Source: Catonia carolina (lineage: Eukaryota; Arthropoda; Insecta; Hemiptera; Achilidae). Taken from it: a stretch of 64,000 bases of DNA. The stretch covers positions 61,668,501 to 61,732,500 of the forward strand of contig JAQMRL010000006.1 of NCBI GenBank assembly GCA_035578175.1, in the 5' to 3' direction. The notes beneath the pieces are model-generated. The model ran no database searches. It was not told the DNA's origin and worked only from the letters and a program-made list of their open reading frames with translations. A program made the translations under genes and the position numbers. Of this stretch, positions 43,957-54,794 are shown in pieces. Position 1 is the stretch's first letter. The number at the start of each line of letters is the position of its first letter.

Positions 43957-44065
43957 CATCTTACATCTACCTGACAATCTCGCAAGACGCCTTAAAAGAC
44001 GCTGGAGTAGGGACCTACTATTTTAATAAAATAAATTTTATTATGTTTTATATTTTCCACTTCTA

Positions 44066-44232
44066 TGGCTTGGTGGTTATCATGCTAACGTACTAAGCGT
44101 ATGTCCCGGGTTCGATTACCGGCCAGGGCCTTGAAAGTATTACGTGCCAAAACCGATCGTTTCAGTTCCTTCGCCGTAGTCGCTAATGACCAAGCTGTCG
44201 ATACGACTTTAAATAAAATTAAAAAAGAAATA
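44066..44232 (+). mobile_element. T2 tRNA-derived SINE, full length
   Basis: A-box-like 'tggcttggtggttatcatgc' and B-box 'gggttcgattacc', then a short body, then a tail at 44178-44218 ('agtcgctaatgaccaagctg', 'gatacgactttaaataaa'). The tail is the same as in T1 SINEs and the local LINEs, while the head differs from T1. The frame over this SINE (44101-44313) is not a gene. Confidence 0.88.
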
Positions 44233-44384
44233 ATAAATTCAAAATTCAGAAACATTTATAATAACAATTTTTGGGGAGACTTCAATAGGGGCTATACCCT
44301 CTCTTGCCTATAATGACATTTTAACATAATTATTATCGCCGCATTTACTAGTTGTAAAATATTTACGGTCGTAAATAAAATATT

Positions 44385-44428
44385 ACAGAGAGAGATAAAG
44401 AGAGTGAGAGGAGAGAGAGTGAGAGAAT
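44385..44428. repeat. (GA)n-rich low-complexity tract
   Basis: Interrupted GAGAGA repeat. Confidence 0.9.
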
Positions 44429-44429
44429 A

Positions 44430-45320
44430 TTGTATGGGAAACCAGGTGAGGCACACATAATGAGTGTGATTTTATGCACAATGTTGTACATGTTAAATAT
44501 TGTACAGACATTCAAAACAAACAACTGTGTGAACATGAAAATATCCCAACTCTTCTAAGGTAGTCATTAACATAAGTACAAACTACGAGCGTGTGTAATT
44601 TTTGTTTCTCATCATACTTGACAATAAGATACCTGGTAGTATGAGAAAGATATGAATTTTCTTCATTCAACATTTTTCTCGACGTATGTTTTGTGTTGTG
44701 AAATTTATATCCCACCGGGTTTCATATAATTTTAGTATTTTCGTGTAGAGTAGTTTTTGAAAATTCATTAATTAAGTATTAGGTTCATTGTTAGCTTTAA
44801 AGGGATGTATTAAATTAACTGGTTTATTCATGTTCCCGGTATCCCCGGTGATACTATGTGCTTTATATTTTTTATTTATTAATATACAATACTGTAACAC
44901 CTATGTCTAGGTTCGTTCGGGATCAGGCTATGATAAATAACAGACAATGTGATATAATAAAATTAATTTTTGTTTTTGGTTGACAAAGATGAAAATTACA
45001 ATCTTCTGGGAATATTGTAAACAATACGTGTAGATAAGTTATGATTCAGAATTCTGTCACGGGCTGGATTACACTCTTTGGGTGCCGGATTTTGCCTGCG
45101 GACAGCACTTAGCTCATCACTGCCTTAAGCCGTCTTTAAACATTTTTACTGTCGAGAAGTTGAACTCCTTCAGCATTGACATAACAATAGGTCCATATTT
45201 TGAGACAAATCTTTGTATCACGCTGAACACAAAAGAAATATTAAGATCTGAATGCAGATCACCATTCTTGACATATATCAAGGAACAATAACTATGACTC
45301 CTAGTAGTTTTTTCTGGAAA
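44430..45320. other. Unassigned stretch
   Basis: Nothing recognised. 45060-45290 is slightly GC-richer and has an open frame (45082-45291) without a known motif. Confidence 0.35.
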
Positions 45321-45324
45321 TTTT

Positions 45325-45696
45325 GTTTTGGCTGATTTGAATCTCTAGAGACTACTAAGTTAAACGAGAAGTGTGGTGGTTTATCGTTGTCTTCCTCACT
45401 GAGTTGAAAAATATGCTTATCAGCATGCCTTGGCCTCTGTAAAGCATCTACTTTCCACCCTGCAAACGACATCTTCTCTTTATTCAACACATAGTCTGGC
45501 TGTATAATGAAATTCATTACTTTCAGGAAAGATAAATCTGCGTATTGTTTTTTACAACTCTATCTCTTCTATTCTTAAATGCTTTAGTCATATAATTGGC
45601 TGACCATGTGGTAAGAAACAGAACTATTTTTTGTAGTCCTAGAACTAACAGATCGAGTGCAAATAATTTAACACTCCACCAGTCTGTTATGGGCTT
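45325..45696 (-). mobile_element. Family A copy, first of an adjacent pair
   Basis: From 'ttggctgatttgaatctct' to 'ccaccagtctgttatgggc'. The extreme tail is lost. The frame starting MNFIIQPDYVLNKEK remains open on the minus strand. Confidence 0.88.
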
Positions 45697-45715
45697 TTAC
45701 AATATTTAACGAATG

Positions 45716-46117
45716 TTGTGTTGTTTAGGTCAACAGCTGAAATGCTGGTTTGAAGCTCTAGAGGATTTATTATACTAAGCAAAACGAGGAGTGAAGTGGT
45801 TTACCGTTGCCTTCCTCACTGAGTTGAAAGAGTATGCTTATCAGCATGCCAGGCTCTTCGAAAATCACCCACTTTCTACCCTGCAAATGTCACCTTCACT
45901 TCATTCACCCCAGGGTCTGGCTGTGTAGTGAAATTCATTACTCTCAGAGGTGATAACTCTAACTAGTGTCTTTTACACCTCTACTTCTTCTGTTCTTAAA
46001 TAGTTCAGTCATAAAATTGGCTGACGATGAGATAAGAAACAGAACTATTTTTTCTAGCCCTCGAATCAACGGGTCGAGTGCAATTAATTAACCTTTCACC
46101 TGCTCGTTATGGACATA
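45716..46117 (-). mobile_element. Family A copy, second of an adjacent pair
   Basis: Complete from 'gttgtgttgtttaggtcaac' to 'cacctgctcgttatggac'. Same orientation as the preceding copy, ~20 bp away. The two differ throughout, so this looks like two insertions rather than a recent tandem duplication. Confidence 0.9.
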
Positions 46118-46214
46118 CCGAATTTTATGATTAAATTACTTGTAAATAATTTTTACAGTTACAAAAAAAGTATATAAATATTTACACTACCTTAATTTTT
46201 ACATTTAAAACAAT

Positions 46215-46345
46215 GACAGGTTTCGGGTTCGATTCCCGGCTAGGGTCTGGAAATTTTAACACGTTAAAACCCACCATTACAGTACCAAAACCCACAGTAA
46301 TCGCTAATGGCCAAGCAGTCGATGCGATTAAATAAACTATAAAAA
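46215..46345 (+). mobile_element. T2 tRNA-derived SINE, 5'-truncated
   Basis: Starts at the B box 'gggttcgattcccggc' and continues to the tail at 46298-46336 ('taatcgctaatggccaagc', 'gatgcgattaaataaac'). Confidence 0.85.
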
Positions 46346-46349
46346 CAAA

Positions 46350-47095
46350 AATGAAGTGTTTTAAAAATTGTAATTAATTCTAGATTTAAGGAAATGTTAT
46401 TTCACCTACTTATTGCTTACGACAATTTTATAAATAAATAAAACCATTCAATATAGTTTTTAATTAAATTACCAATACATGATAATTATTGAAGTAATAA
46501 TAAATTAGGATTACACTCTTTTAATAAAAATAAAACTCAAGATAATTAATTTAAATAGTTTTTTAATTGGTTTGTTGGTTATGGTATTAACCTTTCAACT
46601 TAAGATAACATAAAAATTGTTAACATTTTATTTAGTAATCACTACAATTCAGTTGAATACTTTTGAAACGTTTTTAGTGGAAATCAGTAATTTTTAATGA
46701 ACGTTGATAGACAATTTTAAATTAATTAACAACAGAAGAAACAATAAATTATTTTAGATTGGTATTAGAAAATGGTTATGTTGTTATATTTTTGGAAATG
46801 TCAACAGTGTTATTTAAAGATATGCCAGTAGTAATTTCTAGGCCAGGGTTAATGGGTTAAGAACTATAAGTTAGAAGTATATCGTTTTAATTTGAAGATA
46901 TCTTCTAATATATTAGCTGAGATTGTCGTTGAAAATATTTTTCTTTCATCACATTTACTAATTAGTTTTAATGTGGTTTTTTTAAACTGGTAAAAGGTTT
47001 CTACTTTTTCCTGACTCTATCTGTAGTGCTATTGGAAAATATTTTGATGATATAACAACGAGTTTCACGTTTTATTGCATTTTTATAATATGTTA
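46350..47095. other. AT-rich stretch without recognised features
   Basis: Nothing recognised. Confidence 0.4.
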
Positions 47096-47099
47096 TCTT

Positions 47100-47230
47100 T
47101 TGGCCTGTTCGTTGGTGCAGTGGTGAGCACAACTGGCTTCAATGCCGGTGTTCCGGGTTCCTGGTAAGGTGGGGAAGTTTTTTTCTATATATCACCTCAT
47201 ATCATATACTACACACAAACTAAGGGTTAC
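47100..47230 (+). mobile_element. Possible tRNA-like SINE
   Basis: 'ttggtgcagtggtgagcac' resembles an A box and 'gttccgggttcctgg' a decayed B box, ~35 bases apart. What follows matches no other family here. Confidence 0.4.
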
Positions 47231-47537
47231 GTATAAATAATCATTTTAAATATATATTTTTAAATTACCAGAATACTGTAAAAGTAAACACTTTTCAATG
47301 TTTACAGCGTGTCCATGTATCATGTACACATCTTCAGTAAAGCATTTTGAAATTTATCGACGTTTAAAAGGCAAAGGCAGTCCTTATCCGGCATGGTAGG
47401 AGTAGGAAGTTTTTAATTTTAAATGCTGATAAATTTTAAAATGCTTTACTGAAGATGTACATGATACATGAGAAAGCGCTATAAAAATTGGTAAGTGATT
47501 ACTTTTAATGTACGTATTTTGGTGGTTCAGAAATATA

Positions 47538-48141
47538 CCGGGTGTCCCACGAAGAGGTTCTTATTTTTGAATTAATATGCCGGACGTATCGCACACTCTA
47601 CAGACTGGAAATTTTACAGTTATAATAAATAGGCAAGTAAAAAATACCCTCGAATTTCATTTGCTTATGATTAATCAAAACAAATAGCGGAAAGTAATTT
47701 TATTTGCATAACCATTTCAAATTGGTGATTTGTTACAATGTTACTTTAAGTAATAACTAAAAAATAAAAATACTTCAATATGGAAGAAATGAAACAAATA
47801 AGAATGATAAAATTATTAATACACAATATGTTTCATTAACATTCATTCATTCGAACTGATGTCCATCAATAGCTATGCTGATCGATTTGAAATGACAAAA
47901 ACTAATGTTTTTATCTATCTGCATTATTGTAAATATACGTGGTTTTATCCACAAGATCATTGTTCATTTTTGATATTATTTTCCTATTCCGCCATTTTGT
48001 TTTGATTAACCATAATCAAAAAAAAAAACTCGCAGATACTTTTTATATATCTATTTATTATAACTGTTAAGTTTCCAGTCTGTAGAGTGTGTAATAGTCC
48101 GGCATATTAATTCAAAAATAGCAAACTCTTCGTGGGGACCC
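47538..48141. mobile_element. ~600 bp MITE with ~170 bp inverted ends
   Basis: The left arm from 'ccgggtgtcccacgaagag' and the right arm (inverse, ending 'cttcgtggggaccca') match for about 170 bp, sharing 'ttaatatgccgga', 'agactggaaa' and 'taatcaaaacaaa'. The interior is AT-rich and non-coding. A single arm also occurs at 37239-37422. Confidence 0.85.
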
Positions 48142-48217
48142 ATTATTTCAATTTTAAATACGGAGTTCGTAAATGAATGTCCCAGTTTCAATTGAATATT
48201 ATAACAGTTTAGTACTA

Positions 48218-49146
48218 CGAGGTGTGGCTATTAAATAAAAAGACTGTCGTAAAAATTTAATTTTAATTTTATACATAATCACTTATTGTCACCTTTAATA
48301 TACACTCCTTCTCTATCCCTACAACGCTCCATGCGAATTTCCCATTGTTGGAAGCAGTGCTGGAAGTCATCTTCTGACAGCTCCTTCAGGACACGTGCCG
48401 CTTTCTCTTTTACAGCTTCCACAGACTCAAATCTAGTCGCTTTTAATGCAGATTTCACCTTAGGGAACAGGTAGAAGTCACATGGTGCAAGATCTGGTGA
48501 ATAAGGTGGATGTTCTAACACTGAGATGCTGTACTTGGCTAGGAACCTCTTGACAGATAACGCGGAATGAGCTGGCGCATTGTCTTGGTGGAGAACCACA
48601 TGTCTTGGTGAATTTGTTCTTCCACATTTCGGGGCGTTTTTTCCTTACTCTTTGTCGTAGTTTAGAAAGTACATAAAGGTAGTAATATTGATTAATTTTT
48701 TGACGTTCAGGAACCCAGTGAAGGTACACAATCCCATGGATTTAAAAAAAAACGATCATCATTGCTTTACATTTTGACTTGCTAATTCGAGTTTTTTCGG
48801 CTCAGGGTGAAGTTCGGCTCTTCCAGTGCATGGATTGGCGCTTCGTTTTCGGATCATAAGTAAAAAGCCACGTTTCATCACATCTTCTATTTCTTCCCTA
48901 AGATGAAATCTGCATTAAAAGGGACAAGATTTCAATCTGTGGAAGCTGTAAAGAGAAAGCGGCACGTGTCCTGAAGGAGCTGACAGAAGATGACTTCCAG
49001 CACTGTTTCCAACAATGGAAAATTCGCATGAAGTGTTGCAGGGATAGAGAAGGAGTGTATATTGAAGGTGACAATAAGTGATTATGTATAAAATAAAAAT
49101 AATTTTTTTCACAGCGTCAGTCTCGTTATTTAATAGCCACACCTCT
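48218..49146 (-). mobile_element. mariner (DD34D) element with inverted duplicated 3' ends
   Basis: TA flanks at 48216-48217 and 49147-49148, with terminal inverted sequence 'gaggtgtggctattaaata' at both ends. The left arm carries the transposase C-terminal half on the minus strand. The right arm carries another copy of the same C-terminus on the plus strand (48900-49080, KSALKGTRFQSVEAVK-like to GDNK). A normal mariner has one transposase gene, so this is a foldback derivative made of two 3' halves joined head to head near 48900. Confidence 0.88.
48279..48880 (-). pseudogene. mariner transposase, C-terminal half, frameshifted
   Basis: Minus strand. A degraded YDPETKRQSMHW-like and SRTSPRAKK-like region comes near 48850-48790. 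Then VYLHWVPERQKINQYYYLYV and VRKKRPEMWKNK follow (48730-48600). After a frameshift come MVLHQDNAPAHSAL and HPPYSPDLAPCDFYLFP (48599-48279). The Asp in HQDN and the Asp in PCDF are separated by exactly 34 residues, the mariner DD34D signature. The first catalytic Asp and the N-terminal HTH region are lost. Confidence 0.88.
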
Positions 49147-49149
49147 TAT

Positions 49150-49530
49150 AACACAGCGGTTGATAATACCTGCATATTTGAAAAAATTGTTAGTGAAATA
49201 AAATATATTTTTGTATTTGATTATTATTGTATTTATATTATTATAAAAAAAATTATATTACTTAGGGAATTTTTAAATAATTTATAGAGCTCAATACGTA
49301 TTCGAAAAATTAAGTCGGTTTCTCAAAACTACAAGTGTACTTAACAGCGAACTTAAACAGACATTTTAAAAATAAATCTTCATTTTTTTTTAAATTAAAA
49401 CTTTTCTCCAGCAGTTACACCTACCTGTGATTTTCTGTCATTAAAAGTTTAACAAAAATAATTGTGAGCAATCAGTCAGTTGATGAGGGTTTTTGGACTA
49501 ATATGCTGGTGGTAAAGGTAACACTAAAAA
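49150..49530. other. AT-rich stretch without recognised features
   Basis: Nothing recognised. Confidence 0.4.
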
Positions 49531-49532
49531 CA

Positions 49533-50482
49533 AAAATCTGGTGTGAAACACTCACACAACTTTCTCTTGCCAATGCAAATAATTAACAATAAACCTAACG
49601 TTAGTAATAAAACATTAGAAATAAACAAAAACTAACCTCAATAAACATAATCTAATTTTAATCATGAGTGAAAGACGTAAAATGAAAATCAATCTCAGTT
49701 TGGCTTAAAAATACGGAAAATTACTCTTTCGCGCTAAACTAGACTCTGTAGACAAAAATAGGTCAAAGTAAAAGATGTAGATCTTTAAATTTCGTATAAA
49801 TTTGATTATATACACTTTTGTCGTAAAATGCATTCTAAGGCCGAAATCTTAAAAAAATCGATTTTTCATATGTTTTCGTGAGAAGAAACACAAAATTGCT
49901 TATTACTGCTAAACTAAGCGTTATACAAAAAAATGTTTCAAATAAAAGTTGTAGAATTTTAAATTCTCTACAACTTTTATTTCTAAAAATTTTTGCGCTA
50001 AAATGCATATTAAAAGCCGTAATCTTAAAAAAGTATTTTTTTACGTGAAAACAGCCTCACCAAGAATTTCAGCAAACATGGCGCCTACCCTATCTTGTAG
50101 AGCATAAAAAATTCAGTAAACCAGGCTGTTTTAAAAAAATCGTAGGACCAGTTTTTGAGAAATTCGCAAAAAAGTGAAAAATTATACGAATAAACTACTA
50201 CTTCTGGTTGACCGATTTTGATGAAAATGTTCGTGTCGGGTCAGGTAGTGGTATGTAACTTAAGTTTTAAGTTTCAAGTTTGTTAGATGTTCCGTTCTTG
50301 AGATATTCGGTTCAAGCACACTCACAGACACACACACAGACACACAGACCAATCGCTAAAACATGTTTTTTGAGTTCAGGGGTCTGAAAACGTGTAGATA
50401 CGGTGAAAACTCGATTTTGAAAAACTGACATGAAAACATTACTTTCCTTCCTATATATTCATATAGGCAAGAGAAAGTAAAA
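49533..50482 (+). mobile_element. Family B element, full length
   Basis: From 'aaatctggtgtgaaacactc' to 'ataggcaagagaaagtaaa'. Structure as in the copy at 26188: short ACTTTCTCTTGCC inverted ends, internal units with AAAGTTGTAGAATTTTAAAT/CTCTACAACTTTTAT hairpins, and a CA-rich tract near 50310-50350. No coding capacity. Confidence 0.85.
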
Positions 50483-50484
50483 AT

Positions 50485-50865
50485 CTACAATAATCTTACG
50501 GTAGATCGTTGCTCCGTTGTCATTTTAAATCTTCTTGTGAATTTACGGGTGGAGATGTATCACATGGATTAGAAATATATTCACTGGGGAATTTCAGGCA
50601 GCTTCCTGCGGAAAAGTATATAAGTAGATTTATTTAAGTCTTTAATGAATGAAATTTTAAATAGATGTGTACAGTTTCATTACTAGAATAATATATAAAG
50701 AAATTTCAGAAATTAAACATAAACGTTTTATAAGTAGTTTCTGCTATCGAAATATTTTTTTTACATTTTTCTTTCATTAGTTAGAATGTTAACAGAGGAC
50801 TGATGGCTTTGAAAAAATCATAGGAAATAAAAAAATAATCGTAGAAAATAAAAATTTAGTAAATG
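50485..50865. other. Unassigned stretch
   Basis: Nothing recognised. Confidence 0.35.
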
Positions 50866-50869
50866 AGGC

Positions 50870-51310
50870 GTAAAAAAATAAATTACTACTTCCGGTTGAC
50901 CGATTTTGATGAACTTTTTTGTGTTGGGTCCACTAGTGGTACCTAACTTAGGTTCCAAGTTTCAAAGTCGTATGATATTCTGTTGTGATATTTTGTTGAC
51001 ACACACACACAGACCAAATGCTAAAAATATGAATTTTTTTAGTTTCAGGGGGCCTGAAAACATGTATTTCGGGTGAAAACTCTATATAGTTATTCATATA
51101 ATTTTTTTAGTTTAACATCCAACTGTTGTGCAATTACTGCTTATGCAGAAGGTGAAGGATGAAATGATTTTTTGTAACGTATGAAAATATGCCGTGCCTG
51201 AATGGGATTCGAACTCAAGACCGCATGATGAGAGGCGAGCACGGTACCAACTACGCCAATGTGGCCGGCGAAGTTTTATATTCATATAAAGCAAGAAAAA
51301 GTAAAAATTG
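50870..51310 (+). mobile_element. Family B 3' part, interrupted by a T1 SINE
   Basis: 'acttccggttgaccgatttt' to 'gggtgaaaactctatatag', then after the SINE 'attcatataaagcaagaaaa' completes the family B end. The CA tract is at 51000. Confidence 0.85.
51102..51279 (-). mobile_element. T1 tRNA-derived SINE nested in family B
   Basis: Minus-strand T1 copy with B-box 'gagttcgaatcccatt' and a strongly diverged tail. Bracketed by the target duplication 'attcatataa' (51092-51101 and 51280-51289). Confidence 0.88.
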
Positions 51311-51379
51311 GGAATTAAAATATATACGTAGTATTTTAAATAGCTGACAAAGCAATTCCTGATTCTTATTGATGTTAAC

Positions 51380-51703
51380 GCACCGGGTTGGTCTATGGCT
51401 TAAGTCGTCGCCGTTATCAGCTGTTTAACAGCTTATTTTTGGACACGAAGGTTCCTTGTTCAAGTTCTAGTAAAAGTAATCATTTTTTAAACGGATTTGA
51501 TTACTTGACAATGGTTATCGGTGTACTTTAATGGTTGGGGTTCAATTAACCATACTCTGTCAGGATGGTCAACCTGGATCTGTACAAGACTACATACCTA
51601 ATTTACACGTCATAAATATGCCACCCTCATGTCACTGGGTCATGGGGCTGCTTATTGTTCTAAATTGAACAGATTGCAACGTACACATTAGGGTTAAAAA
51701 AAT
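51380..51703 (+). mobile_element. Family C SINE, full length, with target duplication
   Basis: Begins 'gcaccgggttggtctatgg' and ends 'gtacacattagggttaaaa'. Bracketed by 'gatgttaac' (51371-51379 and 51704-51712), which fixes the family C boundaries and shows it moves as a unit. Confidence 0.9.
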
Positions 51704-51714
51704 GATGTTAACAA

Positions 51715-52405
51715 TATCCAGTAATTAGTTTTATTTGTACAGCGTGATTGGGCTTTCAACGTGTAAGTTTTCGTGAGACGTTAATCACTTTAAGTTTAGT
51801 TTACCATGAAGCACATCGAGCGGGGGTTGCTACTTATAAATAAATATTAAACTATTAATAAAGAAGGTTTTAAAATCCTTTACATTAGTAAACGTTGAAA
51901 ACTAATTTGAAATGTCATATTGAAATACTAACACGATAATAGGTTAATATATAAAGATAGTTAAGTGAATTTTACGCGCACCAAAAAGTCATAGTTTATT
52001 TTTCCGGTGATAAATCTAATTATATTAAAGACATAACAATTGCTGCCAGATTTTTCTTTCTTTTTTTAACAATAAAAAAACGAGTGAACGTGAAAGATCA
52101 TAAAACTGGAGTTTAATATACCAGATAGTATCAATCCACTTAAAACACTAAACTTTTTGTTTTCCCATTTATTTTTTATGTCATTAATAGTAGTTTGGAA
52201 GGTTATAATACACTGTAAAATGTAACACCCACGCACCATACATCATAAAATATAAATAAAATGTTATTTCGTAATGTAAAGTATAAAAAAATCGTTAGAC
52301 ATAAATAAAACCTCCACGTGTTACTTTTATTGGTAGGTTTTTAGTTACTTATGATTTGTTGGGTTAATTATTTTTATAATTTATATAATAAAATACACCT
52401 TTTGT
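51715..52405. other. AT-rich stretch without recognised features
   Basis: Nothing recognised. Confidence 0.4.
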
Positions 52406-52409
52406 CAGA

Positions 52410-53152
52410 TAACAAAAGTAAAACATCCGCCCTCAAAACCCAACACGGAATGCTCAAAAGAGTCAACCACTTCAAGTAGGCCTACTTAGGAGAAATTATA
52501 CAACAAAACGGAAACGACGTACTTACATTGCAAAACAGAATAGCAAAACTAGAAATGACCTACGTACAAACAAGGAACTTTTACAACAAAAAATGCATAC
52601 CTAGAAACGCCAAACTTAGACATCTAAACACAGTCGTTCTACCACAAGTCTTATACGCAGCCGAAACCCTAACATTTCATAGGAAAGGATTATTAACAAA
52701 ACTAAATAAAATACACAGGAGATTCGCCCAGACAATCCTAGGAACAGTTTTCGACCCAGAAACCAAGATCCACAAGAAGAGAACGAACGGACACATAATG
52801 AATTTCCTAGGCAAAACTCTAACAAGTAAGCTCATAAAACGTCGACTACAATATTACGGTCACATGATGAGATTCCAAAACAAAAATAACGAAACGTACA
52901 AAATGATCACATATCAAGAAGGTTTTAAAACCAAAGATAGATGGATCAAAGAAATCTAAACAAACCTAAACACCATAAACGCTTCACATAACGATGTAAT
53001 AGATTGAACTGCCTTTAGAAGGAAAACAAAAGATTTTGGGAATTTCCCGACTGCAGAATCAAGGCAGAGGACATGGACGCAGGAACAAAGGGAGAAGGTT
53101 AGCGAGAGGATGAAGGCGTACCATGCGAACAAACGACAGCTTAAAAAATAAA
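52410..53152 (+). mobile_element. LINE reverse transcriptase C-terminus (RTE-like), well preserved
   Basis: Plus strand: HFK*AYLGEIIQQNGND gives the thumb motif with one stop. An open frame of 143 codons (52528-52959) follows: VVLPQVLYAAETLTFHRKGL, KLNKIHRRFAQTILG, IKRRLQYYGHMMRF. Then a frameshifted tail reads FPTAESRQRTWTQEQREKVS / ERMKAYHANKRQLKK. This order (YAAE..., hydrophobic/basic helix, RRLxYxGHxxR, basic tail) is the C-terminal third of an insect non-LTR RT. The catalytic part is missing. Confidence 0.85.
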
Positions 53153-53269
53153 TTTACATAACCAGTGCGTTCTTTATATAGGACAATACAAAAAAAAAAA
53201 ATACACCTAAATTTTAGTTGATTTGAAGATGATATTTATACCAAAATTTGATTAACGTATTGATTTATA

Positions 53270-53690
53270 ACTTTTTTGATCAACTAATGGAAACGATTGG
53301 AAAAAGAAGGCTAAAATTTCACAGATACCTGTATAGATACTTGTAAATGACAACTGGATGATAAAACACATTTTTTAAACACTAAATAACAGACTTATTG
53401 TGTCGGATAAATGGTTTAAGGAAATCTGAAAGTATATTGAGAAAATCTGAATAATCTGAGAAAAAATAATGAACCGAGCCAAATTCAGACAACTAATTAC
53501 CGACTTTTAAGGGATTCCATGCAGAGGAAAAACAGAACACCGGGTGGAGAGAAGAAAGGAGAAAAACCTATAGTGAGCGAATGGTGAGAATTCGGGCTAT
53601 AAAAAGAGCTTCCAAAAAGGTTTAAAGTCACTTGGTATAAAATTGACCCTATACGAGGCAAAAATAATTTAACTTTTTTGTCTTTATTTA
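53270..53690 (+). mobile_element. LINE 3' end fragment (same family as 1-445)
   Basis: 'aactaatggaaacgattgg', 'cagacaactaattaccgac' and 'gaccctatacgaggcaaa' match the window-start copy. It lies directly behind the preserved RT C-terminus, so both could be parts of one decayed locus. Confidence 0.65.
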
Positions 53691-53759
53691 GTAACAATTG
53701 CCACTATATATTTATTCAACTAGCAGTATTTATGATGTCCATGTTTAATATCATGTTTT

Positions 53760-54290
53760 CGTTTTGATTGAGGAAATCACCCACTGGCAAACCCTCGTCG
53801 TTGTTTTATTTAAGATCTCTATCCCACCATCTTTGTAATCTCCTTTATGAATTTTGTGGTAAGGGTGGATATGGCAATGTTAGTATCTCTGGGTTCGTGT
53901 GACTTTTTAAAATTTTGAATGGATGGATGATGCTTTTTTCTACGGTTTGGCAAAAAAATTAAACCTAAACTAAATTCAAACTTTTCAAAACAAATTTTTA
54001 CGTTTAATTGCATGTAATCATTTGATTAAGGAAATCACTCAGTATCAAATTATTGTCACTGGTTTTTATAATATCCCTATTCCAGTATCTTATTGAATCT
54101 GTTTTGTGGATTTTGTGGTAGGTGTGGATGTGACAGTGTTTGTATCCGTGGGATTCATGTGATATATCAATTTTGATTGGATGTATGAAGCTTTGATCTA
54201 GTGTTAGGAAACAAAAAATTTAAACAGGATACTAACTTTTCAAAACAAATATTTACGTTTAATCTTATGGAATCCCTATTAACGTACGAA
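53760..54290 (-). repeat. Two-unit ~256 bp tandem repeat at a LINE end
   Basis: 'tgattgaggaaatcaccca' (near 53766) and 'tgattaaggaaatcactca' (near 54022) start two units sharing 'ttttgtggtaagggtgga' / 'ttttgtggtaggtgtgga' and 'cttttcaaaacaaa' + 'tacgtttaat'. It lies immediately downstream (on the minus strand) of the LINE end at 54300-54790, so it may be that LINE's repetitive 3' UTR. Confidence 0.75.
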
Positions 54291-54294
54291 ACTC

Positions 54295-54790
54295 TTGTTA
54301 TACATGGACACCTCAACGTAGACATAGGAATTTTTTTCTCGTAAAGGGCCAATTTTTGACCACGTTAGGTGACTATAGACGTTTCTGGAAGCTTTTTTTT
54401 GCAGCCCATATTCTCAGAATTTGCCAACTGTAGGCTTTTCTCCTTTCTTCTTTCCACCCGGTTTTCTGTTTTTGCTCTTCAGGTAAGTCCTTTAAGTTCG
54501 TAATTAGTTGGCTGAATTTGATTCAGTTCATTAAATTTTCTCGGTTTCTTCCGGTTTTCTCAATATCCTTTCTGATTTTTTAAAATTATTTATCCAGTAC
54601 ATTAGGTCAGTTGTTAAGAATCTAAAAAATGTGTTTTGTCAACCGGTTGTCATCCATTCTTTCATACAAGTATCCGTCGAATTTTAATCTTATTTTTCAA
54701 ACCATTTTCTTTAATCGTTAATTTTCCTTGTATAGTTCTTCTCGACCTCGTAACCTATATTATCCGTCTACTATCTTTGGGCCCATTACT
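54295..54790 (-). mobile_element. LINE 3' end fragment, facing the copy at 53270
   Basis: Minus-strand version of the 1-445 sequence, slightly longer at its 5' side ('cgcaaagtaatgggccca' as read on minus). It ends 'ttggccctttacgagaaaa'. It forms a tail-to-tail pair with the plus-strand copies at 52410-53690. Confidence 0.75.
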
Positions 54791-54794
54791 TTGC

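Noticed and set aside
45325..46117. Two adjacent family A copies as a recent tandem duplication
   Set aside because: The copies differ throughout and have different ends, so two independent insertions are more likely.
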